22,202 nucleotides of DNA from WHSM01 sp050701635 (GTDB lineage Bacteria; Actinomycetota; Actinomycetes; Mycobacteriales; Micromonosporaceae). The position numbers and the translations under genes are program-made. Of the stretch, positions 1 to 6,679 are shown piece by piece. Under the pieces are notes generated by a model, which was given only the letters and a program-made list of their open reading frames with translations, did no database searches and was not told where the DNA came from. Position 1 is the first letter of the stretch. Each line of letters starts with the position of its first letter. The DNA lies in contig JBOGDF010000042.1 of the NCBI GenBank assembly GCA_050701635.1, positions 1-22,202 on the forward strand, in the 5' to 3' direction.

Positions 1-277
1 CCACCCGCCAGCGCTCCCGGCGCCGCTGGGCGGTACGCCGCCGTGCCCCCGCCGCCAGCAGCGACCCCAACGAGGTCTCCGACTCCGGTGCCACGAGCAG
101 CGCCTCCGCTTCGGCGGCCGGCAGCCGGCGCAGCAGCCCGGGCAGCCCGGCCAGCGCGGTGACCTCTCGCCGGCACTCGGGGCAGGTACGCAGATGCTGC
201 TCGTACGCGTCGCGTTCGGCGGGGCTGAGCGCGCCGAGCACGTACGCGGCGTCGTCGTGTGCCCGTTCGCAGCTCAT
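1..277 (-). CDS. Zinc-finger anti-sigma factor, N-terminal part (cut by window edge)
   Basis: Read on the minus strand from ATG at 277, this frame stays open to the window edge, so only about the first 92 residues are present. It begins with a Cys-3 segment and carries the H-x3-C-x2-C zinc anti-sigma motif (H28, C32, C35) that in RslA/RsrA-type proteins holds the partner sigma factor inactive. An Arg-rich stretch at the visible end probably leads into a membrane segment outside the window. Its ATG overlaps the sigma-factor stop (ATGA at 277-274), which indicates translational coupling and equimolar production. The role is inferred from the ZAS motif and position; the regulated output domain cannot be seen. 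Confidence 0.85.
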   Translation of the reverse strand, partial: MSCERAHDDAAYVLGALSPAERDAYEQHLRTCPECRREVTALAGLPGLLRRLPAAEAEALLVAPESETSLGSLLAAGARRRTAQRRRERWRV

Positions 278-792
278 CGCGTCACCCCCCGCTCCTCGAG
301 TACCACACGCAGCGACCGCAGTGCGTAGTGCAGCCGCGACTTGACGGTGCCGGTCGGGATTCCCAACCGGGCTGCCGCTCCGGCCACCGATTCCCCCCGG
401 TAGAAGCATTCCAGCAGCACCCGGCGGTGGTCCTGGGAGAGCGCCGAGAGCGCGTCGGCCACCATCCACGACTCCAGAGCGCGGTCGGTCTGGTCGGGAG
501 TGTGGGGCTCGGCGGCCCCGTCCAGTTCGACCTCTGCCGGACGGGCCTGGCGCCGCCGCCACGCGTCGATCGCGAGGTTGCGGACGGTGGTGAACAGCCA
601 GCCGCGTACCGACCCCCTGGCCGGGTCGAAGACCTGCGGATTCTGCCAGGCGCGCAGCAACGCCTCCTGCACCAGCTCCTCGGCCTGACCCGCGTCGCCG
701 CTGGTCAGCCGCAGGGCGTGGGCGTACAGCGCACCGGCGTGTTCGTGGTGCAAGGCCACGAGCAGCTCGTCAGACACCGGCGGCTGAGCCAC
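274..792 (-). CDS. ECF RNA polymerase sigma factor, SigL-like
   Basis: This 172-residue protein has the two ECF sigma domains. Sigma-2 lies at about residues 12-80 (AEELVQEALLRAW, then the -10-reading RGWLFTTVRNLAIDAWRRR). Sigma-4 lies at about 108-165, with the helix-turn-helix LGIPTGTVKSRLHYALRSL. The frame could start as far up as GTG 855, but I chose GTG 792 because AGGGA sits 4 nt upstream and because a TGAACC-N16-CGTGCA promoter (839-812) lies inside the longer frame. GTG 804 as a near-leaderless start is also possible. It is followed by a coupled zinc-finger anti-sigma gene, as in the mycobacterial sigL-rslA pair. SigL membership is inferred from promoter and partner type; ECF identity is secure. 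Confidence 0.92.
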   Translation of the reverse strand: MAQPPVSDELLVALHHEHAGALYAHALRLTSGDAGQAEELVQEALLRAWQNPQVFDPARGSVRGWLFTTVRNLAIDAWRRRQARPAEVELDGAAEPHTPDQTDRALESWMVADALSALSQDHRRVLLECFYRGESVAGAAARLGIPTGTVKSRLHYALRSLRVVLEERGVTR

Positions 793-811
793 GGAATCCC
801 TCACGCCCTGT

Positions 812-839
812 TGCACGGTTACGCACCGCGTCCGGTTCA
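812..839 (-). promoter_or_regulatory. Candidate autoregulated ECF (SigL-type) promoter
   Basis: On the minus strand TGAACC (839-834) is followed after exactly 16 bp by CGTGCA (817-812). This matches the TGAACC-N16/17-CGT pattern known for SigL of Mycobacterium tuberculosis. Transcription would start near 805, just ahead of the GTG starts at 804 and 792. The -35 sits in a small palindrome, GGTT-S-AACC. Autoregulation is inferred. Confidence 0.6.
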
Positions 840-852
840 ACCCGGCGGTGCC

Positions 853-885
853 CACCCAAGGCTAGCGGCGCTCACCCAAGGCTAG
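853..885. repeat. 13-bp direct repeat at the end of meaB
   Basis: The 13-mer CACCCAAGGCTAG occurs at 853-865 and again at 873-885, 20 bp apart start to start. The second copy contains the meaB stop codon (TAG on the minus strand). It looks like a small local duplication in the gap before the sigma-factor promoter. Confidence 0.7.
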
Positions 886-1928
886 ATGTCGAGGCCCTGC
901 ATCAGCGCGTCGGCGGCCGAGTACGGGTCGAGCCCGCCGCCGACCACCTTCGCGGCGAGCGAGTCGAGCAGCGCCCCGTCGTGGTGTTCGCCGATCCGCT
1001 GGCGTACCGCCGCCAGGGTGATCGCCTCGATCTCGGCGGCGGCCCGGGCCCGGCGTCGGCGGTCCAGCTCGCCGTGGTCGGAGAGCCACTCGCGGTGCTT
1101 CGCGATCGCCCCCAGTACGTCGTCGACGCCCTCTTCGCGGGACGCCACGGTCTTCACGATCGTGGGGCGCCAGTCGCCGGGTGCGCGTTCCCCGAGCGAG
1201 ATCATGCCGCGGATGTCGCGCAGGGTCTGGTCGGCGCCGTCGCGGTCGGCCTTGTTGACCACGAAGATGTCGGCGATCTCCAGGATCCCCGCCTTCACCG
1301 CCTGGATCGCGTCGCCCATCCCGGGTGCCAGCAGCACCAGCGTGGTGTCGGCCAGGGACGCGACCTCGACCTCGGCCTGCCCCACCCCGACGGTCTCCAC
1401 CAGTACGACGTCGCAGCCCGCCGCCTCCAGCACGCGTACCGCCTGCGGGGTCGACGCGGCGAGCCCTCCGAGGTGGCCACGCGAGGACATCGAGCGGATG
1501 TAGACCCCGGAGTCGGTCGCGTGGTCCTGCATCCTGACCCGGTCGCCGAGGATCGCGCCCCCGGTGAACGGTGACGACGGGTCCACCGCGAGTACGCCGA
1601 CCCGCAGCCCCTGGGCGCGGTAGGCACGTACCACCGCGTTGGTGGAGGTTGACTTACCCACGCCCGGCGAGCCGGTCAGCCCGATCACCTGCGCGTGTCC
1701 GGTGTACGGCGCCAGAGCCGCCATCACCTCGCGCAGCACCGGGTGCTCGTCCTCGACCAGCGAGATCAGCCGGGCCACCGCCCGCGCGTCGCCGTTGCGG
1801 GCGCGCTCCAGCAGATCCGGTACGTCCAGCGACCGCCGCAGCGAGCGGGACGGCATCCCGGCGGCCCCGGCGGCACCACCGCCAGGTGCCGCGGCCGCCC
1901 CGCTCGCCGAGGCACCACCGGAGGTCAT
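882..1928 (-). CDS. meaB: MeaB/ArgK-type G-protein chaperone of B12-dependent acyl-CoA mutase
   Basis: This 348-residue cytoplasmic P-loop GTPase of the G3E/MeaB family protects and reloads methylmalonyl-CoA mutase (or ethylmalonyl-CoA mutase) with adenosylcobalamin. Visible motifs are the Walker A GSPGVGKS (86-93), the VLAVDPSSPFTGGAILGDR stretch, the switch region VETVGVGQAEVEV and the NKAD guanine-specificity motif. The C-terminal helical part fits the family dimerisation arm. The frame is open to 1982, but ATG 1928 shares its A with the thiolase stop (TGATG), giving the natural coupled start. The first 27 residues are Ala/Gly-rich and probably disordered. The partner mutase is not in the window; the neighbouring epimerase and Ccr fix the pathway. 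Confidence 0.93.
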   Translation of the reverse strand: MTSGGASASGAAAAPGGGAAGAAGMPSRSLRRSLDVPDLLERARNGDARAVARLISLVEDEHPVLREVMAALAPYTGHAQVIGLTGSPGVGKSTSTNAVVRAYRAQGLRVGVLAVDPSSPFTGGAILGDRVRMQDHATDSGVYIRSMSSRGHLGGLAASTPQAVRVLEAAGCDVVLVETVGVGQAEVEVASLADTTLVLLAPGMGDAIQAVKAGILEIADIFVVNKADRDGADQTLRDIRGMISLGERAPGDWRPTIVKTVASREEGVDDVLGAIAKHREWLSDHGELDRRRRARAAAEIEAITLAAVRQRIGEHHDGALLDSLAAKVVGGGLDPYSAADALMQGLDI

Positions 1929-3112
1929 CAGGCGCTCGGCACCTTCACGATCAGCGCGTCGCCCTGGCCGCCGCCGCCGCACAGCGCCGCCGCGCCGACG
2001 CCGCCGCCGCGACGCTTGAGCTCCAGCGCCAGGTGCAGCACCAGCCGGGCACCGGACATCCCGATCGGGTGGCCGAGCGCGATCGCGCCGCCGTTGACGT
2101 TGACCTTCTCGTCGGTGACGCCGAGCTCCTTCATGGACTGGATGCCGACGCTGGCGAACGCTTCGTTGATCTCGATCAGGTCCAGGTCCTCGACCGCGAT
2201 GCCCTCCTTGGCCACGGCGGCCCGGATCGCATTGGACGGTTGCGACTGCAGCGTGGAGTCGGGCCCGGCGACCACCCCGTGCGCCCCGATCTCAGCCAGC
2301 GGCGTCAGCCCCAACTCCGCCGCCTTGGCGGCGCTCATCACCACGACGGCGCAGCCGCCGTCGGAGATCTGCGACGCGGAGCCGGCGGTGATGGTGCCGT
2401 CCTTGGCGAACGCCGGCCGCAGCTTCGCCAACCCCTCGGCGGTGGTGTCGCCGCGTACGCCCTCGTCGGTCGAGAACACCACCGGGTCGCCCTTGCGCTG
2501 CGGGATCTCCACCGGGACGACCTCGTCGTCGAAGACGCCGTTCTTCGCCGCGGCGGCGGCCCGCTGGTGCGACAGCGCGGAGAACGCGTCCTGGTCCTCG
2601 CGGCTGATCCCGAGGGTGGCGTTCTTCTTCTCGGTCAGCTCGCCCATCGCGGCGTCGGTGAAGGCGTCCCAGAGCCCGTCGTACTGCATCGAGTCGATCA
2701 GCTGGGTGTCGCCGTACTTGACGCCGACCCGGGAGCCCTTCAGCACGTGCGGGGCGTTGGTCATCGACTCCATGCCGCCGGCCACCACGATCTCGAACTC
2801 GCCGGCCCGGATCAGCTGGTCGGCCAGCGCGATCGCGTCCAGCCCGGACAGGCAGACCTTGTTGATGGTCAGCGCCGGTACGTCCATCGCGATGCCGGCC
2901 TTGGTCGCGGCCTGCCGCGCGGTGATCTGGCCGGCGCCGGCCTGCAACACCTGGCCCATGATCACGTACTGCACCTGGTCGGGCGAGACGCCGCTGCGCT
3001 CCAGGGCGCCCTTGATCGCGAAGCCGCCGAGGTCCGCCCCGGAGAAGTCCTTCAGCGAACCGAGCAGCTTGCCCATGGGCGTACGCGCGCCGCCGACGAT
3101 GACCGAACCCAT
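1928..3112 (-). CDS. Acetyl-CoA C-acetyltransferase (thiolase)
   Basis: At 394 residues this is full length for thiolase II. It condenses two acetyl-CoA to acetoacetyl-CoA (or the reverse), the entry step of the ethylmalonyl-CoA and PHB-type routes. The acyl-accepting cysteine is C87 in NKVCLSGL, followed by NEAFA, the GGAIALGHPIGMSGAR histidine motif (H348) and the C-terminal acid/base cysteine C378 in CGGGGQGDA. ATG 3112 has a strong AGGAGG (3123-3118) 5 nt upstream. It is the first gene of the minus-strand thiolase-meaB pair and is divergent from methylmalonyl-CoA epimerase. Substrate range beyond C4 cannot be read from sequence; the family call is secure. Confidence 0.93.
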   Translation of the reverse strand: MGSVIVGGARTPMGKLLGSLKDFSGADLGGFAIKGALERSGVSPDQVQYVIMGQVLQAGAGQITARQAATKAGIAMDVPALTINKVCLSGLDAIALADQLIRAGEFEIVVAGGMESMTNAPHVLKGSRVGVKYGDTQLIDSMQYDGLWDAFTDAAMGELTEKKNATLGISREDQDAFSALSHQRAAAAAKNGVFDDEVVPVEIPQRKGDPVVFSTDEGVRGDTTAEGLAKLRPAFAKDGTITAGSASQISDGGCAVVVMSAAKAAELGLTPLAEIGAHGVVAGPDSTLQSQPSNAIRAAVAKEGIAVEDLDLIEINEAFASVGIQSMKELGVTDEKVNVNGGAIALGHPIGMSGARLVLHLALELKRRGGGVGAAALCGGGGQGDALIVKVPSA

Positions 3113-3194
3113 AGCCGCCTCCTGCGGGGACCGTGACCGATGTCATTTGCGTGATATCGAGCTGAACCAGCGTTCAACCGCCACACTACCGAGC
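3113..3194. promoter_or_regulatory. Divergent thiolase/epimerase promoter region with a 14-bp palindrome
   Basis: This 82-bp gap must hold the start signals for both divergent genes. It contains TGAAC-N4-GTTCA (3163-3176), a dyad suited to a dimeric repressor. On the minus strand a TTGAAC hexamer (3179-3174) overlaps the dyad and could be the thiolase -35, with an AT-rich GATATC further down. The plus-strand epimerase start at 3195 lacks a clear Shine-Dalgarno sequence. No regulator for this dyad is encoded next to it. Confidence 0.4.
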
Positions 3195-3635
3195 ATGGAT
3201 TCTGCAAGCATCGGGCTGTTGCGCATCGATCACGTGGGAATTGCCATACCGGACCTCGACGCCGGTATCGACTTCTACGAGCGGACATTCGGGATGCGCT
3301 GTGTCCACACCGAGGTCAACGAGGAGCAGGGCGTACGCGAGGCGATGCTGTCGGTGGGGCCGGACCCGAGCGGCGGCTGCGTACAGCTGCTGGCTCCGCT
3401 GTCGCCGGATTCGACCATCGGGAAGTTCCTGGACAAGAAGGGTCCGGGGATCCAGCAGGTGGCGTACACGGTGGCCGACATCGACGCCGCCTGCGCGGCG
3501 CTGCGGGAGCGCGGCGTACGGCTGCTGTACGACACGCCGAAGCGCGGCACCTCGGACTCGCGGGTCAACTTCGTACACCCGAAAGACGCCGGCGGAGTTC
3601 TGGTCGAGCTGGTGGAGCCGGCCGCGGGGCACTGA
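3195..3635 (+). CDS. mce: Methylmalonyl-CoA epimerase
   Basis: This 146-residue glyoxalase/VOC-fold enzyme interconverts (2R)- and (2S)-methylmalonyl-CoA (and probably ethylmalonyl-CoA), feeding the B12-dependent mutase. Visible are IDHVGIAIPDL (metal ligand H13), the signature VNEEQGVREAML (41-52), VQLLAP (Q64), and the C-terminal HPKDAGGVLVELVEP (E139). The third metal ligand of characterised epimerases, a histidine in an HH pair, is replaced here by GIQQVAY (Q87-Q88). A longer upstream frame exists but only the part from ATG 3195 matches the family. It is divergent from thiolase-meaB and followed after 99 bp by ccr, as expected for one pathway. Confidence 0.92.
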   Translation: MDSASIGLLRIDHVGIAIPDLDAGIDFYERTFGMRCVHTEVNEEQGVREAMLSVGPDPSGGCVQLLAPLSPDSTIGKFLDKKGPGIQQVAYTVADIDAACAALRERGVRLLYDTPKRGTSDSRVNFVHPKDAGGVLVELVEPAAGH

Positions 3636-3648
3636 CGCCCGGTGCGGT

Positions 3649-3691
3649 TTGTCACACCGCTGTTACGGGCATCATTACCCGTCGGTAACAT
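3649..3691 (+). promoter_or_regulatory. ccr promoter with four GTNAC-like boxes
   Basis: A candidate promoter TTACGG (3663-3668)-N17-TAACAT (3686-3691) lies 44 bp before ccr. Over it sit GTCAC (3651-3655), GTTAC (3662-3666), ATTAC (3674-3678) and GTAAC (3685-3689), starting 11, 12 and 11 bp apart. The outer pair forms the dyad TGTTAC (3661-3666)/GTAACA (3685-3690). GTNAC-N6 arrays on one helical face resemble sites of the nitrogen regulator GlnR. That assignment is inference. Confidence 0.4.
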
Positions 3692-3734
3692 TCGCCAGCA
3701 ACGGCAGCACGGGACACAGGGAGGGACCCCGGCA

Positions 3735-5066
3735 ATGAAGGACATCCTCGAGGCGATCAACAGCGGCCAGCCCGAGGCCGTGGCCAACCTCCCGGTCCCG
3801 AAGTCGTACCAGGCAGTGGTGGTACGCGCCGACGAGGCCGCGATGTTCGACGGCATGGCGACCCGGGACAAGGACCCGCGGCAGGCGCTGCACCTCGACG
3901 AGGTCCCGACACCGGAGCTCGGCCCCGGCGAGGCGCTGATCGCCGTGATGGCCAGCGCCGTCAACTACAACACCGTGTGGACCTCGATCTTCGAGCCGGT
4001 CTCCACCTTTAAGTTCCTGCAGCGGTACGGCAAGGTCTCCGACCTCACCAAGCGCCACGACCTGCCCTACCACGTGGTGGGCTCCGACGCCGCCGGCGTG
4101 GTGCTGCGGGTCGGCCCCGGGGTCACCAAATGGAAGCCGGGCGACGAGGTGGTGGCGCACTGCCTGTCGGTCGAGCTGGAGGACCCGCAGGGCCACGACG
4201 ACACGATGATGGACCCGCAGCAGCGGATCTGGGGCTTCGAGACCAACTTCGGCGGGCTGGCCGAGCTGAGCCTGGTGAAGGCGAACCAGCTGATGCCGAA
4301 GCCGGCGCACCTGTCGTGGGAAGAGGCCGCGTGCCCCGGGCTGGTCAACTCGACGGCGTACCGGCAGCTGGTCTCGCGCAACGGCGCGGGGATGAAGCAG
4401 GGCGACGTCGTACTGATCTGGGGCGCCTCGGGCGGCCTCGGCTCGTACGCCACCCAGTTCGCGCTCAACGGCGGCGCGATCCCGGTGTGCGTGGTGTCCA
4501 GCCCGGAGAAGGCCGAGCTGTGCCGGGCGATGGGCGCGGAGCTGATCATCGACCGCAACGCGGAGGGCTACAAGTTCTGGAAGGACGAGAACACCCAGGA
4601 CCCGAAGGAATGGCAGCGGTTCGGCGCCAAGATCCGTGAGCTGACCAACGGCGAAGACCCGGACATCGTCTTCGAACACCCCGGCCAGGAGACCTTCGGC
4701 GCCAGTGTGTACGTCGCCAAGCGCGGCGGCACCATCGTCACCTGCGCGTCCACCTCTGGATTCATGCACCAGTACGACAACCGCTACCTCTGGATGAATC
4801 TGAAAAGGATCATCGGTTCCCACTTCGCCAACTACCGCGAGGCGTGGGAAGCCAACCGCCTGATCAGCAAGGGCCGTATCCATCCGACGCTCTCGCGCGT
4901 TTACCCGTTGGAGCAGACCGGCCAAGCCGCGTACGAGGTGCACCGCAACTTGCACCAGGGCAAGGTCGGCGTGCTCTGCCTGGCCCCGGAGGAAGGCCTC
5001 GGTGTACGCGATGAGGAGCTACGCCAGCGTCATCTGGCGGAGATCAACCGGTTCCGCGACCGGTAG
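3735..5066 (+). CDS. ccr: Crotonyl-CoA carboxylase/reductase
   Basis: This 443-residue MDR-family enzyme reductively carboxylates crotonyl-CoA with NADPH and CO2 to (2S)-ethylmalonyl-CoA. It is the key step of the ethylmalonyl-CoA pathway and a source of polyketide extender units. Visible are the N-terminal GroES-like domain, the NADPH loop GASGGLGSYATQ (about 230-241), and residues matching the known CO2-binding set of Ccr: N79 in AVNYN, F168-E169 in WGFETN, and H362 in IGSHFANYREAW. This set separates carboxylating enzymes from plain enoyl reductases. ATG 3735 is preceded by GGGAGGG at suitable distance; the frame opens 93 nt earlier without support. Length matches the family. Confidence 0.95.
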   Translation: MKDILEAINSGQPEAVANLPVPKSYQAVVVRADEAAMFDGMATRDKDPRQALHLDEVPTPELGPGEALIAVMASAVNYNTVWTSIFEPVSTFKFLQRYGKVSDLTKRHDLPYHVVGSDAAGVVLRVGPGVTKWKPGDEVVAHCLSVELEDPQGHDDTMMDPQQRIWGFETNFGGLAELSLVKANQLMPKPAHLSWEEAACPGLVNSTAYRQLVSRNGAGMKQGDVVLIWGASGGLGSYATQFALNGGAIPVCVVSSPEKAELCRAMGAELIIDRNAEGYKFWKDENTQDPKEWQRFGAKIRELTNGEDPDIVFEHPGQETFGASVYVAKRGGTIVTCASTSGFMHQYDNRYLWMNLKRIIGSHFANYREAWEANRLISKGRIHPTLSRVYPLEQTGQAAYEVHRNLHQGKVGVLCLAPEEGLGVRDEELRQRHLAEINRFRDR

Positions 5067-5078
5067 TACGGCTCGACC

Positions 5079-5125
5079 ACGGGCTCCGGATACGGAGCCT
5101 GTATCGGGACCAGTGGTCTCGGTAC
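5079..5125 (+). terminator. Tandem hairpins after ccr
   Basis: The first hairpin pairs 5079-5088 with 5093-5102 (10 bp including one G-U, loop GATA). The second, 5101-5125, is a near-perfect dyad centred on GACCAGTGGTC that pairs over about 11 bp with two G-U wobbles. Neither has a U-tract, as is common for actinobacterial terminators. They begin 12 bp after the ccr stop. Confidence 0.65.
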
Positions 5126-5276
5126 AGGGGATTGCGGTCAGTACGTACATATGGTAAGTAAGCGCTGATACAGCTGCCGCAGAAGGCGTCGTACCCCCGG
5201 ATCCGATCCTTCTTCGGCAGCATCTTGTTCCGTTTGGTCTTGCCTAAGGCCCCCTGCCGTCTGCGAGTATGTCCCA
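5126..5276 (+). promoter_or_regulatory. Leader/promoter region of the first Scy/FilP-like gene with a 14-bp stem-loop
   Basis: A possible promoter is TTGCGG (5132-5137)-N17-TAAGTA (5155-5160), near the palindromes GTACGTAC and CATATG. Downstream, 5173-5186 pairs with 5208-5221 over 14 positions with one mismatch and a 21-nt loop, followed by a T-rich run (TCTTGTTCCGTTTGG). It could be a terminator/attenuator or a structured 5' leader. The coding start at 5277 has no clear Shine-Dalgarno. No coding frame here looks real. Confidence 0.45.
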
Positions 5277-6587
5277 ATGCCCCAGCAGCCCTCCTTGTCA
5301 TTCTTCGACAATGCCAACAGCCCCGTACCCGACTTCACGGTGGTCCTGCGCGGTTATGACCGCGGCCAGGTCGACACCGAGCTGCAGCGCCTGGTTTCGC
5401 TGATCTCCCAGAAGGAGACCGAGCGGAGCGAGGCCGAGCGCCGGATGACCGACGCGCAGCGCCGGCTCCGTCAGGCCGAGCAGCGCGCCACCGGTCTCGA
5501 GCAGAAGCTCGGCGACCAGGCGAAGCAGCTCGAAGAGAACAGCCGGCCCACCCTCTCCGGCCTGGGCACCAAGGTCGAGCACATTCTGCGGCTCGCCGAG
5601 GAGCAGGCCAACGAGCACCGTGCCGAGGCCAAACGCGAAGCCGAAGGCATCGTGTCCGCCGCCCGGCTCGAGGCCCGCGAGATCACCGACAAAGCGCGTG
5701 CCGAAGCCGCGGCGCTGAAGGCCGCCGCCGAGCGCGATGCGGGCAGTGCCCGTACCGCCGCCGAGCGGGAAGCCGCCGAGCTGCGGGTGGCCGCCCGGCG
5801 GGAGGCCGAGACACTGCGCGGCGACGCCGACCGCGAGACCAAGCAGCTGCGCAGCGCCACCGCACACGAGGTTGCCGAGTCCAAGGCGACCGCCGAGCGG
5901 GAGGTCGCCACGCTGCGGGCCACCGCCGAGCGGGAGATCACCCAGCTCCGCGCCAAGGCGATGCGCGAGGCCGAGGAGAAGCGCGCCGAGGCCGCCAAGC
6001 TCTACAACGACGCCAAGGAGAAGCGCGACAAGGAGCTGCAGAGCCTTGCGCTCGAGCTCGCCGAGCGTCGCGAGACCTCCGAGCGGGAAGAGTCCGAGCG
6101 GCACAACTCCGCCGTCGCCGCCACCCAGAAGCTGGTCACCGAGGCCGAGCAGCGGGCTCGCGCCGCGGACGAGCGCGCCAAGGAGATCGAGGCGCGTGCC
6201 GAGGCGCGTCGCGCGGAGGCCGAGCAGCACTCCAACGAGACCATCGAGAAGGCCAAGGCACTGTCGGACAAGACCGTCGCCGACGCCCGTGCCGAGGCCC
6301 AGCGCCTGGTGTCCGAGGCACGCTCCAGTGCCGACGACACCACCCAGACCGCGCGCCGCGAGGTCGAGGACCTGGGTCGCCAGCGGGACGCGATCACCGC
6401 ACAGCTCGGCCAGCTGCGCGAGATGCTCGGTGGCATCATGCCGGGGGCCGCGCCCGCGGCCGCACCGGCCGCGCCGGCAGCGGCGTCCGACGGTGGCAAG
6501 GCGAAGTCGGACGGCAAGGCCAGCAAGGACGACGCCGACGACAGCGACCGCTCCGACGCGCCGATCGGTGCGAACAGCTCGCGGTGA
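5277..6587 (+). CDS. Scy/FilP-family coiled-coil polarity protein (DivIVA-like), first paralogue
   Basis: This 436-residue cytoplasmic coiled-coil protein belongs to the family that organises tip growth in filamentous actinobacteria. The N-terminus has the DivIVA-like segment DFTVVLRGYDRGQVD (19-33). A conserved family patch, LSGLGTKVEHILRLAEEQA (about 93-111), follows, as in FilP. Residues 150-248 form about nine 11-residue repeats of the type TAEREVATLRA, a right-handed hendecad coiled coil; heptad-type helix continues to about 385. The tail is Ala/Pro-rich then Lys/Asp-rich and probably disordered. There are no membrane segments. Its place after epimerase/thiolase genes parallels the Streptomyces scy-filP region. 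Which of Scy or FilP it replaces is not certain. Confidence 0.85.
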   Translation: MPQQPSLSFFDNANSPVPDFTVVLRGYDRGQVDTELQRLVSLISQKETERSEAERRMTDAQRRLRQAEQRATGLEQKLGDQAKQLEENSRPTLSGLGTKVEHILRLAEEQANEHRAEAKREAEGIVSAARLEAREITDKARAEAAALKAAAERDAGSARTAAEREAAELRVAARREAETLRGDADRETKQLRSATAHEVAESKATAEREVATLRATAEREITQLRAKAMREAEEKRAEAAKLYNDAKEKRDKELQSLALELAERRETSEREESERHNSAVAATQKLVTEAEQRARAADERAKEIEARAEARRAEAEQHSNETIEKAKALSDKTVADARAEAQRLVSEARSSADDTTQTARREVEDLGRQRDAITAQLGQLREMLGGIMPGAAPAAAPAAPAAASDGGKAKSDGKASKDDADDSDRSDAPIGANSSR

Positions 6588-6620
6588 TCTGAAGGAAGTT
6601 ACGAGTACGACTTGCGATGT

Positions 6621-6660
6621 GCGTCCCGCCACGCCGAGCCCCATGAGCGTGGCGGGACGC
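6621..6660 (+). terminator. Perfect 14-bp stem between the two Scy/FilP paralogues
   Basis: GCGTCCCGCCACGC (6621-6634) pairs perfectly with 6647-6660 around a 12-nt loop. It begins 33 bp after the upstream stop and ends 20 bp before the next start. There is no U-tract. It could terminate, attenuate or act as a processing/stability element that sets unequal levels of the two paralogues. Confidence 0.6.
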
Positions 6661-6679
6661 CTCGTGTGAGGATGAGTCC

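Noticed and set aside
3163..3190. TGAACC at 3163 as a second SigL-type promoter
   Set aside because: No CGT-type -10 occurs 16-17 bp downstream.
3675..4955. Minus-strand open frame of 426 codons over ccr
   Set aside because: Shadow of the ccr codons in high-GC DNA; ccr motifs are unambiguous on the plus strand.
5138..5301. Small minus-strand frames between ccr and the first coiled-coil gene
   Set aside because: They run through the stem-loop and into the neighbouring gene start; the peptide shows no recognisable pattern or ribosome site.
5298..6644. Long minus-strand open frame (448 codons) opposite the first coiled-coil gene
   Set aside because: It is Gly/Leu-rich shadow sequence created by the repetitive coding strand, has no family resemblance, and fully overlaps a clear gene.
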